Below are positions 33,451 to 44,321 of a stretch of 64,000 bases of DNA, one piece after another. This stretch comes from Vespula vulgaris (Eukaryota; Arthropoda; Insecta; Hymenoptera; Vespidae), in the NCBI RefSeq assembly GCF_905475345.1, contig NC_066593.1:7549274-7613273 (forward strand), written 5' to 3'. The position numbers were made by a program, and so were the translations under genes. How positions within the stretch are numbered: position 1 is the first letter of the stretch; the number at the start of each line of letters is the position of its first letter. The notes beneath the pieces are model-generated. The model was not told where the DNA came from, did not search any database, and saw only the letters and a list, made by a program, of their open reading frames with translations.

Positions 33451-36400
33451 TGCGCCCCGCCCTAACTTCCTCTCCTACCTTTTCTCCGTTTTTCCTTTTG
33501 CCAATTGATTTTTCACTTTGTCGAAGAACTTCTCTATCGTTCCGTGATCGAACTTATCGATCATCGCCGATAAACATGTCTTTTTTTCGTATGGATGGAA
33601 TGACGTTTATATTTTTTTATTTCTTTATATAACTTTTTTTATTTTGTCTTCTTCTTTTTACTTTCAAACAAACACGTTTAACGTTTTACATTTACGATTT
33701 CTTATGCGGCATAATTTCTTTTCTCTTTTCTTTTTTTTTATCTTTTTCTTTTTCTTTTTCTTCGAAAAAGAATTTATTATTCCGTGTCTTTTATATATTA
33801 CATTAGAAGTACACTTGTTCGATAGAATAAAGATAACCGATAATAAATTTATTAGATTGTTATCGTTGCGAGAAACGTGCAATTAACGAACGTATCGTAC
33901 GAGCGAAATTAAATAAGCAGAAAGATATGCTCGTAGATATGATAATTTTGCTCCTTTATTTCCTTTTCTTTTTTCCTTTCTTCTCGTTTTTTAATTTTGA
34001 TGGAGCTGTTGACCCTCGTAAGTGTATACCTGTGTGTGTCGGCACGATAATATACTTTCAACGCGTTGGTGTGAAAGCACATTTACCCGGCTGGTCAAGG
34101 TGAACGATCCATCATTGTGTCAACAGAGCATTATGTCGAACGCAGCATTTCTAACATTCTCAGATTCGCCTACGGGAAAGTAACTAAAATGCGTGCGACA
34201 TGACCACGATAGATTTAAATATAACTAGTCGGAAATGTGATTAGAAATCCTACCGAATAAATATGTATGTATATATATATATGTATATTCTTTTTTAAAC
34301 TAAATACTCGATTCTTTCTTTCCTTTTAATATTTATTAAACTGCAAATTAATGTGATCAAGTTAACAAACTCAATGTTTATCAAATTTAAGGAAACCTTT
34401 CATAAATAGTTCTTTTATAATCGATCAATTGTTCTTCACAGTTGCAAATCCCTTTGTAAAGAATGAATCAATGTTAAAGATGAATCTTTTTTGATCCTTG
34501 CTCCTCCTCGTTTCACGCTGTTTTCAAAAGAGGATAATCATTCGTTTCTTATTTCCTCCGATTCTTTCGAAAGAGAAGAAAGATACATTTCTAAACGTTT
34601 AGCGAATTAACGTAAATCCTCGTTAAAATATAATGAACTCGAGACCCGTCACAGTATGTTCTTAAAGGTATAGTCCAATATGATGTACAACTTCTCGTCA
34701 ACTTTCACGGATATCCGTTAACGGATAAGAGAAAAGAAAAAAGAAGAAAAGTAGGAAAAAAGACAAAAAATAGAAAAAAAAAGAACAGGGGTAGATGGTC
34801 ATGCCGATGGTTATAGACCAGTAGAAAAATGGTTCAAGGAAAGGAATTATATGGGCATCCGTGCTTAGCCTCATTATGAGCCAAGACTTGGATATTTGGA
34901 TACCTATAATCCCCTTTCGACGACTCCGCTACAAGTTCTGATCTACCTGACTGAAGAAGAAGAAGGGTGACAAATAATATCAAGTTGCCGCGAGAACGCA
35001 GCGGTGTCAGCGTCTGAACCATCTACAGCCTGCACCTCCTGGACCTGATATCTGATTGTAAAGGATGCGAAAGATGATCTACCTTTCGGGTCCGAACGAA
35101 AGGTATCCCTTAGCCCAAGCAGAGTTTCCCAAACGAGAAATCGAAGGATTTCAGCGGTACGATTGTATCCACGGAGCCGTTTCGTTTTACAAGTTTCTTT
35201 ACTAAAAATAAGTGCCATCACAAAGTATCCGCCGACAGATTATTAAGTATTCGTAGAAAGGATCTAAGAGAAAGATACAGAAGAAAGATATTACAAAAAG
35301 ATGCTATCGAGTGATGATATTCATTTATGTATTTACATGCATATAGAAATGACAAATGACGTTAAATATTTCAACTGGAACAATAATCAAATTTTAATTA
35401 CTAATAATTGAATTATTAAGTTTCGATAGACGGGGAAGAAACTGAGAATATTATACGATATCTAATAGTTTTAATATCATAATAATGTTGATAATCAAAA
35501 TACGAGACACTACATTGCTGAACATTTTATCAACCCAATTATTATTATTATTTCGATTCGTTAGAAAAAAAACTAAAAAATAAATAAATAAAAGCGTCAT
35601 TAATCATGACGAAGTTCTTCGACATTTTAAGGAAATCATGGACTGGAAAAAAAGGAGAGAGTAACGTCGTTACACGAATGTAAAATTGTCGAATCACTCT
35701 GCAAAACTAGCAGTTCACTCTTTCTCTCTTTCTCCGTGCTTTCTCCTTTGAAGCTTTGCCATCGATAGAGAAACGGTAGTGTTGAGTGAACGTGCGCGCT
35801 CTCTCTCTCTCTCTCTTTCTCCTTCTTTCTCTCTCACGCATCCCTCGCAACAGGAGTCGTTTGTGCGTGGATCCGCTTTGCGCAAACAAGGTTAATCGAG
35901 GCTTTCCAGCGTTTCCATCGGGCCGACTAACCCTCCACCCCACCTCCAATGAAACGAAAGAGCAGCATGGCGCGACGCGCGCAGACATGTTAAACACACG
36001 ACGCTTCTCCAAGGACGTACGAAACGTAACGCTGTAAAAGGGAAAATTGTCGATTCCCGTCTACGTTAATATGTATATGTGTATGTACATATATGAGTGC
36101 GTGCGTCGTACATGCGTTAAGCGCTTGTTCACCTCGCACGCGCGTACTCACAACGAATAAATGAGATTCGTGCTTTTTGAACGAATGATAAGGACTTTCG
36201 AAGAAGAAATGTACCGTAACGTTGGTGACAAATTCGAATTATTAAATGAAATTAACAAGATTGAAGTATGTAACAGTGCGTTAACGAAGAAACATTGATT
36301 TTGAAAAACAATCGAATTTGTCTCCTTTCTGATTTTATATCAAAATTGTATCGATATTAAGTACGTTTTTACATATGAAATCAATTTTGCTCTGAGCGAT

Positions 36401-36549
36401 ATACTAACTTCATTTCATGAAAGGTAGATATTATAAGTGGACGAGTAAAGAGAAGAAGCCACGATGTAGTGTAAGAAAAAAAAAAGAAGAAAACGTTCAG
36501 GATGAGAAAATAGTCGGGCAAAAGGACAAAGTACTCTTGATCTGGAGTG
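33451..36549. other. No supported gene
   Basis: AT-rich with T-rich tracts. A non-repetitive patch at 34,830-35,220 is open on the minus strand (MALIFSKETCKTKRLRGYNR..., about 90 codons). It has a possible acceptor ATATCAG|GTCCAG but no start or donor evidence. Confidence 0.4.
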
Positions 36550-36592
36550 TAGAAGAAGAAGAAGAAGAAGAAGAAGAAGAAGAAGGAAGATA
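36550..36592. repeat. (GAA)n trinucleotide array
   Basis: About 12 GAA units. Confidence 0.95.
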
Positions 36593-36899
36593 AGAAGAAT
36601 CGGAACGGGTAAGATCGGTCATGAGAGGAAAACAGACTGAGCAAGATCGGAGAAAGGCAGGTAGATGGGTGCGTAGTCGATACAATGCTTTTCAAAAGTG
36701 GATATTCGATCGAAGATATCTTATAAGAAACAAGTTAAATATTCTGCTTGATTTGACGAAAGGGGTTTAGAAAAAGAATTCGTCGGATTCGTCAAGGAAA
36801 TGAGATCTCTAAGATTCTGAGAAGTTAAAGTAGATTTTGAATTTGTTAGAGAAGTTAATATTTTTGAAGCATCCTGTAGAGAGACGTTTGTATGTGTAA

Positions 36900-36975
36900 G
36901 TGAAAGAAAGAAAAGGAGGAGAAGAAGGAGAAGAAGAAGGAGAAGGAGGAGAAGGAGGAGAAGGAGGAGAAGGAG
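36900..36975. repeat. (GAA)/(GGA)n tract
   Basis: GAAG and GGA units leading straight into the CpG-rich island at 37.0 kb. In antisense it reads as Pro/Ser- or Leu-rich. Confidence 0.95.
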
Positions 36976-37345
36976 TTGCCTTCGTCGAGGCACCGTAGGC
37001 AGTGGCGGTCTCTGATAGACGGAGCGGCGGTTCCCTTTGATGTTTCACCGCCGTCATCTTACGCGTTACTTCACCGTTGGTGGCTCCGCACGTCGGTCGA
37101 CCGAACGAACGGCGCAAATCATTCTCCCTCTATCGGTACTAGCACGTACTTGTCCGTACGGCGTAAGCTGTTTCGACTCACCCTCCCTCCTCGCTCCCTC
37201 GCCCCTTTTAACATTCTCTCCAATAGGTATACGAGCAAAGAGAGGGATTCCGCGAGGGTGGAATTGCGTGCCGGCATCCCCCTTATTCGACTGCTTATCC
37301 GACTGCTCGGCCTAACGCGCGACCATCGGTATAGCGCGCTAAACC
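36970..37345. promoter_or_regulatory. CpG-rich island without a convincing gene
   Basis: Seen: GC- and CpG-rich DNA that is open on both strands. The plus strand has a 193-codon stop-free frame from 36,976 that contains no ATG. The minus strand has a frame starting MTAVKHQREPPLRLSETATA that runs into the GGA/GAA tract as Pro/Ser. Neither has a good start with a supporting donor. Motifs include CCAATAG before GTATACG at 37,230. TCAGT at 37,438 and a perfect palindrome at 37,489-37,510 lie just downstream. Inference: a promoter or enhancer island. Confidence 0.3.
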
Positions 37346-37488
37346 ACCCTAGTGGCACATCGTATTTCTCACTTTTATTTTCTTTTTTACGTTTTCCGTT
37401 CGTAAACTTTCTCCGTTTCTTTATATCCCAACTTTCTTCAGTTCGATACACGCTTAGATATGTACTAACTCTAACTAGTCTTTGTAAA

Positions 37489-37510
37489 CGATCGTTCGAT
37501 CGAACGATCG
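37489..37510. repeat. Perfect 22-bp palindrome
   Basis: Self-complementary sequence of CGATCG arms around TTCGATCGAA, followed by more GATC units. Verified base by base from the sequence. Confidence 0.9.
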
Positions 37511-37560
37511 ATCGATCAAACGTAGAGATTAATGTCGCGGAAATAGTTTCGCGGTAGCAT

Positions 37561-40500
37561 AATCGTAAGAGATTCCTACGAGATTTCTACTGGTACCGAT
37601 CATCATTCGTAATCAATATTACGCTGTAGGAAATCGTGACAAGGAAAGAGAGAAAGAGAGATAGAAGGTTGACGCGAGTTCCGCTACTTTCATTCTCGAA
37701 GAAGATGACCAGCCGATTGTATGCCGGTGGGCATCAATACTCATTAATGTTTGTCACATCGCCGATCAGATCGCAATGCGGGACAAAAGATCTCACTGAC
37801 CCGAACGGTAATCGTCATAACGGATGACCGTTCGGTGAACGTGCAGGTCTTGGACGAGACCAAAAATGATCTTGAGGTGAAGTAAAACGAACGCCGTACT
37901 CTTCTATCAATCGAAAACTTTATTCTCTTGAAAAGCCATTCGAAAAAAAAAGATGGAAAGAAAGAAAGAAAGAAAGTAAAAGAGAACGCGTATCCCTTAA
38001 AGGATGATCCTCAAAGTAGTTAGGCTTGTTGGTTAGCGGAAAAACTCTACGGGTTGTCCTTGAAGTCCTTAAATCGCTAGCTGTACCTTCTCGCTTCGGT
38101 CGATCCTTTCTATTCTGTTTCAAGAAGAAAAAAAATAATTACGGGTTTAAAATTCTCGGCGAGTTTTTCGTAATCTCCTTTCTCTTCTACCCCTCCCCTA
38201 CTGGTACTTTTTCTTTTCCTTCTTCTTCTTTTTCATCTTCTTCTTCTTCTTCTTCTTCTTCTTTCTTTTCCTCTTACTCCTCCTCATCCTCCTCTTTCTC
38301 TTTCTCTTCCTTTTTTCTCCCCCATTCTTCTTTGTCGTTTCGTTCTTCTTTTTCTTCTTCTTTCTCGTTCAACCGTAGTTATACGCCTTGTTAAGCCGTT
38401 TACTTTCGGCGCGCGCTATGAAAGTATCATGTCGAGCGACAAGTTAATTTTTCCTCGACCATCGGAAGAGAGTCGAGAGTCTCGTTCTCTCCTTCACCGA
38501 TCTACCGCTACTTTCCGGCGTCGAGAAAAGTTTTCAATTTGAGGGTGAACGACTTCGGGACCGAATGTGACGTCGTCCTACTAATTGGGTTAAACACTTT
38601 GACGCGATGTAATTAGTACTCGCAAGTAATATCAAACCTCAGGGGAATTCTCAATGCCGTTATAATTAATTTACTTGAATTTTAATCGCCGGAAATTCTC
38701 TTCTTTTTCTCTCTTGCGAATGAATTTTAAGAAATCGATCTTACGAATAAAAATGAATCGATATCAAGTCAAATATTTCATTTTTCTTATATCTGTCGTT
38801 CCAATACGTATATAATATCTGACGAAATAATAATCCTTTAATATTTTTTATCTCTTAAAAATTCATGATTGAAATCATTATCGATTATAAAAAAAGGTTT
38901 TGTATTTGATTATTTTCCGATGAAGTATACCTTAAGCATACTTTAGTCCGTTTAATTAGTACAGTTTTCGATTAGTATATCTTTTCGTTGAAAACTTGTC
39001 ATCCTTTTTGTTCCGTGTTTTACGATTTTACGACTCTCGTAAAGATTTTTGTAGAAAATTATATCTGTGAGGGAAAGCATTAAAATAGGGGCCCGAATTT
39101 ATCTAGAGAAAGAGAGGATCGAATAACAGTAAAGTTTACGATAAAGAGCTCATTCGTTCCTTTCGCTTTTCACTCTTCCTCTCTTTCTCTCTCTCTCTCT
39201 CTTTCTTCTTCTTCTTCGAGTACTCCAAGAAGTACGATTCGTCACTGGTCAAAAGATTTTGGTCAATGGACGAGGAGGAAGAAAAGTCTCTATGAACTCG
39301 TACACCTGTAGCGAGACCCTCTCGAAAAACTTTGAAAAAGTACGAACACGACGACTTTTTCGTTGACTCTTCGACCTTTTCTCGGTTTCCTTCTTGAATT
39401 CAAGAAAATCGATGAATTGGACCACTTCTCCCTTTTGCGAGTAGTCCAAGTGTTCAATGAAGATATAAGAAAAAGTTATGCCTCGTGTGGCCGATTATCG
39501 CTCAACTTTTCTATTATTCCGAACGATGACTGTGAGAGTTCTGTTTTGTTAGTTCGACCGTTTTACGAGGAGATTTCTTTTCTTCCTTAGATCTTTCTAC
39601 GTTACCAATACAGAATAAGGAGAAAGAGAAGAAGCCGAAATATTGTATGGTTCGAAACGATGATCGTCGTTTATCCTAACTCAAAGATCTATAGCATCTA
39701 TGTATATAAAATTGGGATATAGAAATATTCGGACTTTTTAGAAACGAATAACATTTTTTAGGCCGAACAATGTGACTTCTTTGAATTGATGAATAAATAA
39801 ATGCAGAAAGGTATGTATATAATATATAAAAATAGAAGAAAAGGAAAAAGAGTTTAGTTGCAGCAATCATAACAAATATAAAATAAGCTTTTACTGAATT
39901 TTTGATAAAATGCTATTGTAAAAATGGAGTAATTGCGTTTTGCGCATACGTATTTTTCTCTCTCTATTTCTTTCTCTATTTCTTTTCCTTTTTTTTCGCT
40001 CTCTTTTTTATGACTTCGTTTTAATGACAATCCTCTTACTCGTAGAAAGATTAATTTTCGAGTGAACGTCAGCAACCTTTTCGTTGTAATCATAGGTTCG
40101 GTATAATGCAATTCATACCGTAGCAAACAGGGAGATCCATATGTCGACTTCGTCTTTATACGACCCCTCCAGCTATAATTCTTATGTAATCAAGAAATAT
40201 ACACGGAAGAGGGGGAGACAGTCGCTAATGATAATCGCATAACGAAACCACGAGGGAAGGGTGACAAGCGTTACAAGAATCGAGTCTGGTAATGATAATC
40301 GCGCTAAAAATTCAGGAATTCGTTGCTTGGTGCATACGAACGAGTCGATATATTCGCCGATACTTTCCTACAATTTTATACTTTAGAATTTTATTAATAA
40401 TTTAACTACGATAGTTTCTGTTAGTTAACACACGTTGATTCTAATTTCTTAGATTTCATTTTAAATCAAAGTATCTCGCGAGATAATAAAATTTAATATA

Positions 40501-40859
40501 AAATATATTAAATTAAATACTTGGAATACATTCACGAATATTATACGTACGTATCGATTTACACGAAATTGACATCACCGTCGGCATTTTATTTGTTACA
40601 AAAAATTTTGATGAATAAATCGAGTAAAATTTGATAAAAGAGAAATGAAACAAAAGACAAAAAAGAACGGGAGAAAACGAAAAAGAATGTAACAAAAATA
40701 AACAAGAAACAGAAAAAGAAAAGAAAGTCGGACTTTTCTTCTAAGGGTTAATGTAACCCCTTAAAACGTGACGAAATACCAACGAATTCGATACAAATAG
40801 CTTCTCTCTCTCTCTTTCGGTCGTTCGCGGGAGGCAGATCAAAAGCAGAATCAGAGAGA
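37561..40859. other. No supported gene
   Basis: Pyrimidine tract at 38.2 kb, CT run at 39,180-39,205, and a patch at 39,245-39,590 open on both strands without ATG or splice support. Remainder AT-rich. Confidence 0.45.
38210..38372 (+). repeat. (TTC)n-rich pyrimidine tract
   Basis: TTC and TCC triplets for 160 bp, giving a spurious serine-rich frame. Confidence 0.9.
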
Positions 40860-41090
40860 TAGCTAGGAAAGGTGCGGTGCGGTGCGGAATGGAGTGGAGC
40901 AACATCGGGTCCGAATGAAAAGGCATTGGCTTCCCTTTCATCGGCTTACAAAATGGGCGCTCGGTTGCGTCGGCGTTGCGACGGAGCGCAGCCCGTAAGG
41001 CAGAACTCCTCTCTCTCTCTCGTAATCAATCAGTTCTGTGGGAGCTCGGAGGCTGCGTTCGCGTCTCACTGCCGCTAATGCTCTCTCTCT
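40860..41090 (+). promoter_or_regulatory. GC-rich promoter-like island
   Basis: Seen: three tandem GGTGC units (40,872-40,888), then a CpG-rich stretch with AAAATGGGCGCTCGG and a possible donor CAGCCC|GTAAGG. An initiator-like TCAGTT follows at 41,030-41,035, ahead of more CpG-rich sequence, with a GA array right after. Inference: a TATA-less promoter with its start near 41,032. A 14-codon frame (MGARLRRRCDGAQP) before the GTAAGG could also be a tiny first coding exon. Evidence does not separate these. Confidence 0.25.
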
Positions 41091-41093
41091 TCC

Positions 41094-41094
41094 C

Positions 41095-41127
<33 letters not shown>

Positions 41128-41130
41128 GCA
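41094..41130. repeat. (GA)n microsatellite
   Basis: GA run following the 40.9 kb island. Confidence 0.95.
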
Positions 41131-41293
41131 AGCGTGGTAAAAAACTATAAGCGCGAGTCCGTAAGAGCTTTAAAGTCGAGCCATACGTACAGTGACCATC
41201 GAAAGTACATTATAGTTTATTATGTTATTGAAAAAATGAATATCAAATCTTTTTAGGAATTTGGATCGATAAAATATATTTTTATACGAGCAT

Positions 41294-41298
<5 letters not shown>

Positions 41299-41332
<34 letters not shown>
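41299..41332. repeat. (TA)n microsatellite
   Basis: Seventeen TA units. Confidence 0.95.
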
Positions 41333-41335
<3 letters not shown>

Positions 41336-41419
41336 GATTGATATTACTTATATAGAATATAGAGACGAGGAATATCTTTGACGTGCATGGAATATTTGAA
41401 TATATTACTGAGTTAGAAA

Positions 41420-41423
41420 GGAA

Positions 41424-41456
<33 letters not shown>

Positions 41457-41460
41457 GAAG
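41420..41460. repeat. (GA)n microsatellite
   Basis: GA run with AAAG ends. Confidence 0.95.
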
Positions 41461-42320
41461 ATAGAAATTTATCGTCCGACATACTGTTGCAAATATCTCA
41501 TATGTATACTTTTCTGAACATTCCCTACGATCCTTATTTTTCTTTCAGAACCCATTTAGGATTTATTTTAACGGGCCACTTATCAATAAAAATGATAAAT
41601 ATTTGAAAAGTTCGTAGAATCACCGATACCTCGGTGAAGAAATTACTTTTAGTTTGGAGTGAGGAACGTTAAAAGTCAGATTATAAAATACTTTCATCAG
41701 CCACTGTACACGTAGACGGAGGCTCGTCGGTGGACGAACGTGGGAGCATCGTGGATGAGCGAGATGATGGGAAGGATAGGGGAGTGGGGGATGCAAGAGG
41801 GGATTCAGGTGGCGCAACGCGAGATGAATATACACGCGGGCGCAGGTTACGCCGCTCTGACGAGCGCATTGTGTCGGCGCGACGACTAAACGAGTCACGC
41901 TGCGTCACGTTTCGAAGCCAACGTCGAGCCGACGTCGTGTAACCACAGCAAACTCCCGAGAATTGAGGACTTTAGGGCGCGAGCCGATACTCATCCCCTT
42001 CCCCCATCGTCATCCTCATCCCCATTTACTTTAACCACCCCTTTTCCAGATACTTATCTATTTTACGAAAGTTCATCGATCAAAATCTGTTGACATATTT
42101 TGTTAAACACGATTAACTCGTTTATTCTTTAAAAAGAGAATCTTGAAACAATCAAGTAATATATAAGAGTTTGTGTTCGTGAGGAATCAAGGATCATGTC
42201 AAATATAATTTTTACAATCAACAAAGGAACATTTGTCATTAGATAAATCACATATGACGACGATGAGATCTCGTTCGAAACGTGTTCACGAGAAATATCG
42301 TAGCAGAATAAAATAAATAA

Positions 42321-42364
42321 TCTCTCTTTCTCTCTTTTTTTTTACTCTCTTTCTCTCTTTTTTT

Positions 42365-42411
<47 letters not shown>
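42321..42411 (+). repeat. Two-copy 22-bp unit and (CT)n array
   Basis: A unit made of TCTCTTTCTCTC, eight or nine T and AC occurs twice (42,321-42,345 and 42,346-42,367), then a pure CT run to 42,411. Confidence 0.9.
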
Positions 42412-42414
<3 letters not shown>

Positions 42415-43029
42415 AGACTTCTCGAGCTACCTGCAGTTTTAATTAACATAATTTTTTGGATTTCGTGTTACTGATATACGCTCCAACGAAATTAATTAAC
42501 ATTAATATATATATATTTATACGTAGCGTAAAGACAACGAGATTTGGTGGTTTTATTAGAAGAATATAATTTTAGGAAAAGTTTTTAAATAATTTGACTT
42601 TCGACTTTGTAATCATCTATATGTACTTTTCTCTTCTCTCTTTTTAATGATGAAAAGAATTAAAGAGAAAATATTTTTCGAAAGCATCGACAAATAAAGC
42701 AAAGTTAGTCGTATTAAAACGATTTATAATCTAATCCAGACCATCGACATTCTATAATCCTCATATTTGTTGCTCCTCGAAGGAGGCCACGTATTTTCGA
42801 TCAAGCAAAGCGGATTATATGCCTCGAGGTCTTTTCGATAGTCCTAAAAATTCGCGTTGGCATTGGCTACGAAGGTTCATAATTTAATGGGGTTGACAAG
42901 TCGTCGATGATGATGATGGACTGCGGTAAAAGGAGGGATTTTTCAAGGAGTACAACCCCACCACAGGGGGTTTTAGAGAACGATTCGCTACGGCCAGCTG
43001 TGGCGCCACGATCACCCATAGTCCTTGTT

Positions 43030-43035
43030 CTCTCT

Positions 43036-43077
<42 letters not shown>

Positions 43078-43098
43078 CTCTCTTTTTCTCTCTTTCGT
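43030..43098 (+). repeat. (CT)n microsatellite
   Basis: CT run with T-rich interruptions. Confidence 0.95.
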
Positions 43099-43632
43099 TT
43101 TTCTTATTTTTGTTAGGGTGAGAAGACAACGCACCCTTCTCACCACAACTAAAGCTATCATCGACGTTGTCGCATTTACCACCGTTTTGTATTCCACGCG
43201 TTACTCCACGTACGAAGTTAGCAGTATACAATATACTTCCGAAAATAATTCGATACGGCGGAATTCCAAGAGGGTGCTTCATCACGTCATCTTCAATCTT
43301 TCTTATCTTACGACGCTGCTAACATAACAACGAAAATATTTATTTGCACAAATAACTTGCATCACTATTTTAAAAGCAAATCGTTTATGTACAAAATAAA
43401 CAAGAAATGATCTATCGATTTAATCGGTTTTTTTTTTTTATAAATACGTTTACGCATATATGAGAAATTAAAGAGAAGATTGAAACGTCATGCAAAATTA
43501 TAAAAACCATTGGATTGGATTTTCTATCGAACTTCTTTAAATTATTCGTAATAATTCGTTGCAGAAGGGATACACGCACGTTCTACGGTTCAGCGCCTTC
43601 CATTCGTTCCAGCAGGAGCACGTGTGTTTTAC

Positions 43633-43872
43633 ATGGGTGACTTTCGTATCCTCGCATTATGCACGGAACTCGTCGCGTTTAAGTGGCCGAAGAGAGGAGA
43701 GAACCTCTTCATTATGCTACAACCGAAATTTTTCATTCATGGACGCTTTGACTCGGTCACGTTACAACGTCGACCGCGTGCGCCTGTCTGCACGTACTTG
43801 CTCGCATGCATGATTACGTGCCTTTTAAACGCGACCACGGAGAAAGAAATTACGTGGGTGGAGGATTGTTGA
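43633..43872 (+). CDS. Hypothetical 79-residue ORF
   Basis: Seen: an ATG at 43,633 opens MGDFRILALCTELVAFKWPK and runs 79 codons to TGA at 43,872. Composition is mixed and not repeat-derived. A hydrophobic stretch near residues 55-70 (TYLLACMITCLL) could be a membrane segment. A second plus-strand frame is open over the same patch, which weakens the coding argument. The patch (43,560-43,870) is the last GC-richer island before a long AT-rich region. No family is recognised. Confidence 0.17.
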   Translation: MGDFRILALCTELVAFKWPKRGENLFIMLQPKFFIHGRFDSVTLQRRPRAPVCTYLLACMITCLLNATTEKEITWVEDC

Positions 43873-44190
43873 TGGAGCAAGTTAATGCACGATGGGACGA
43901 TTTATTTATTAATCGACGTTTATAAAATAAACAAATAATTACTTTTTTGTGATTTAAACATTGTTTACAAACATTATCCTTAATTACTATATACTTATAA
44001 TAAATTCTTATATGGAATTTATTTCAAAGTTAAATTGTTATTTAATATGATTTAGTTATTTATTTAAATGTTGTTTTTTCATGCTTTCTCAAATTAAGTT
44101 GAATTTGAGAAAACTATCGCGTTTGACATCTTACAAGTATACATTTTTTAAATAATTATTGAAACTATTATAGTTTTAAATCTGAAAGTA

Positions 44191-44197
44191 TATATAA
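44191..44197 (+). promoter_or_regulatory. TATA-box candidate
   Basis: TATATAA is followed by GCGCC and, about 30 bp on, a non-AT-rich TTTCGTTGCTCCG. This would start transcription just before the tandem ATGs at 44,237. The evidential weight is low because the surround is AT-rich. Confidence 0.2.
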
Positions 44198-44236
44198 GCG
44201 CCATCGTTAGTAAGTTTCGTTGCTCCGTGGATAAAT

Positions 44237-44321
44237 ATGATGAAATACTCCAAGGATAAAAGAAAATTGCAGCAACGCCATCTATATTCTCTACGTTACC
44301 GATTAATACTTACAGATGTTG
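44237..44321 (+). CDS. TATA-led small ORF ending at a consensus donor
   Basis: Seen: TATATAAG at 44,191 is followed 46 bp later by two ATGs in tandem (44,237 and 44,240). These open a basic frame starting MMKYSKDKRKLQQRHLYSL that runs 28 codons to a strong donor (GATGTTG|GTAAGTG, GT at 44,322). If unspliced, the frame stops four codons later. The ordering of TATA, short leader, ATG and donor is what a first coding exon looks like, and it stands out in a very AT-rich surround. In such DNA, however, TATA motifs are common by chance. The sequence GCGCCATCG/CGCCATCTAT around it repeats imperfectly. No downstream exon or family is recognised. Confidence 0.2.

Noticed and set aside
34834..35221. 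Overlapping minus-strand frames of 62 and 92 codons
   Set aside because: No start context, no donor, and no recognisable domain. Kept only as a non-repetitive patch.
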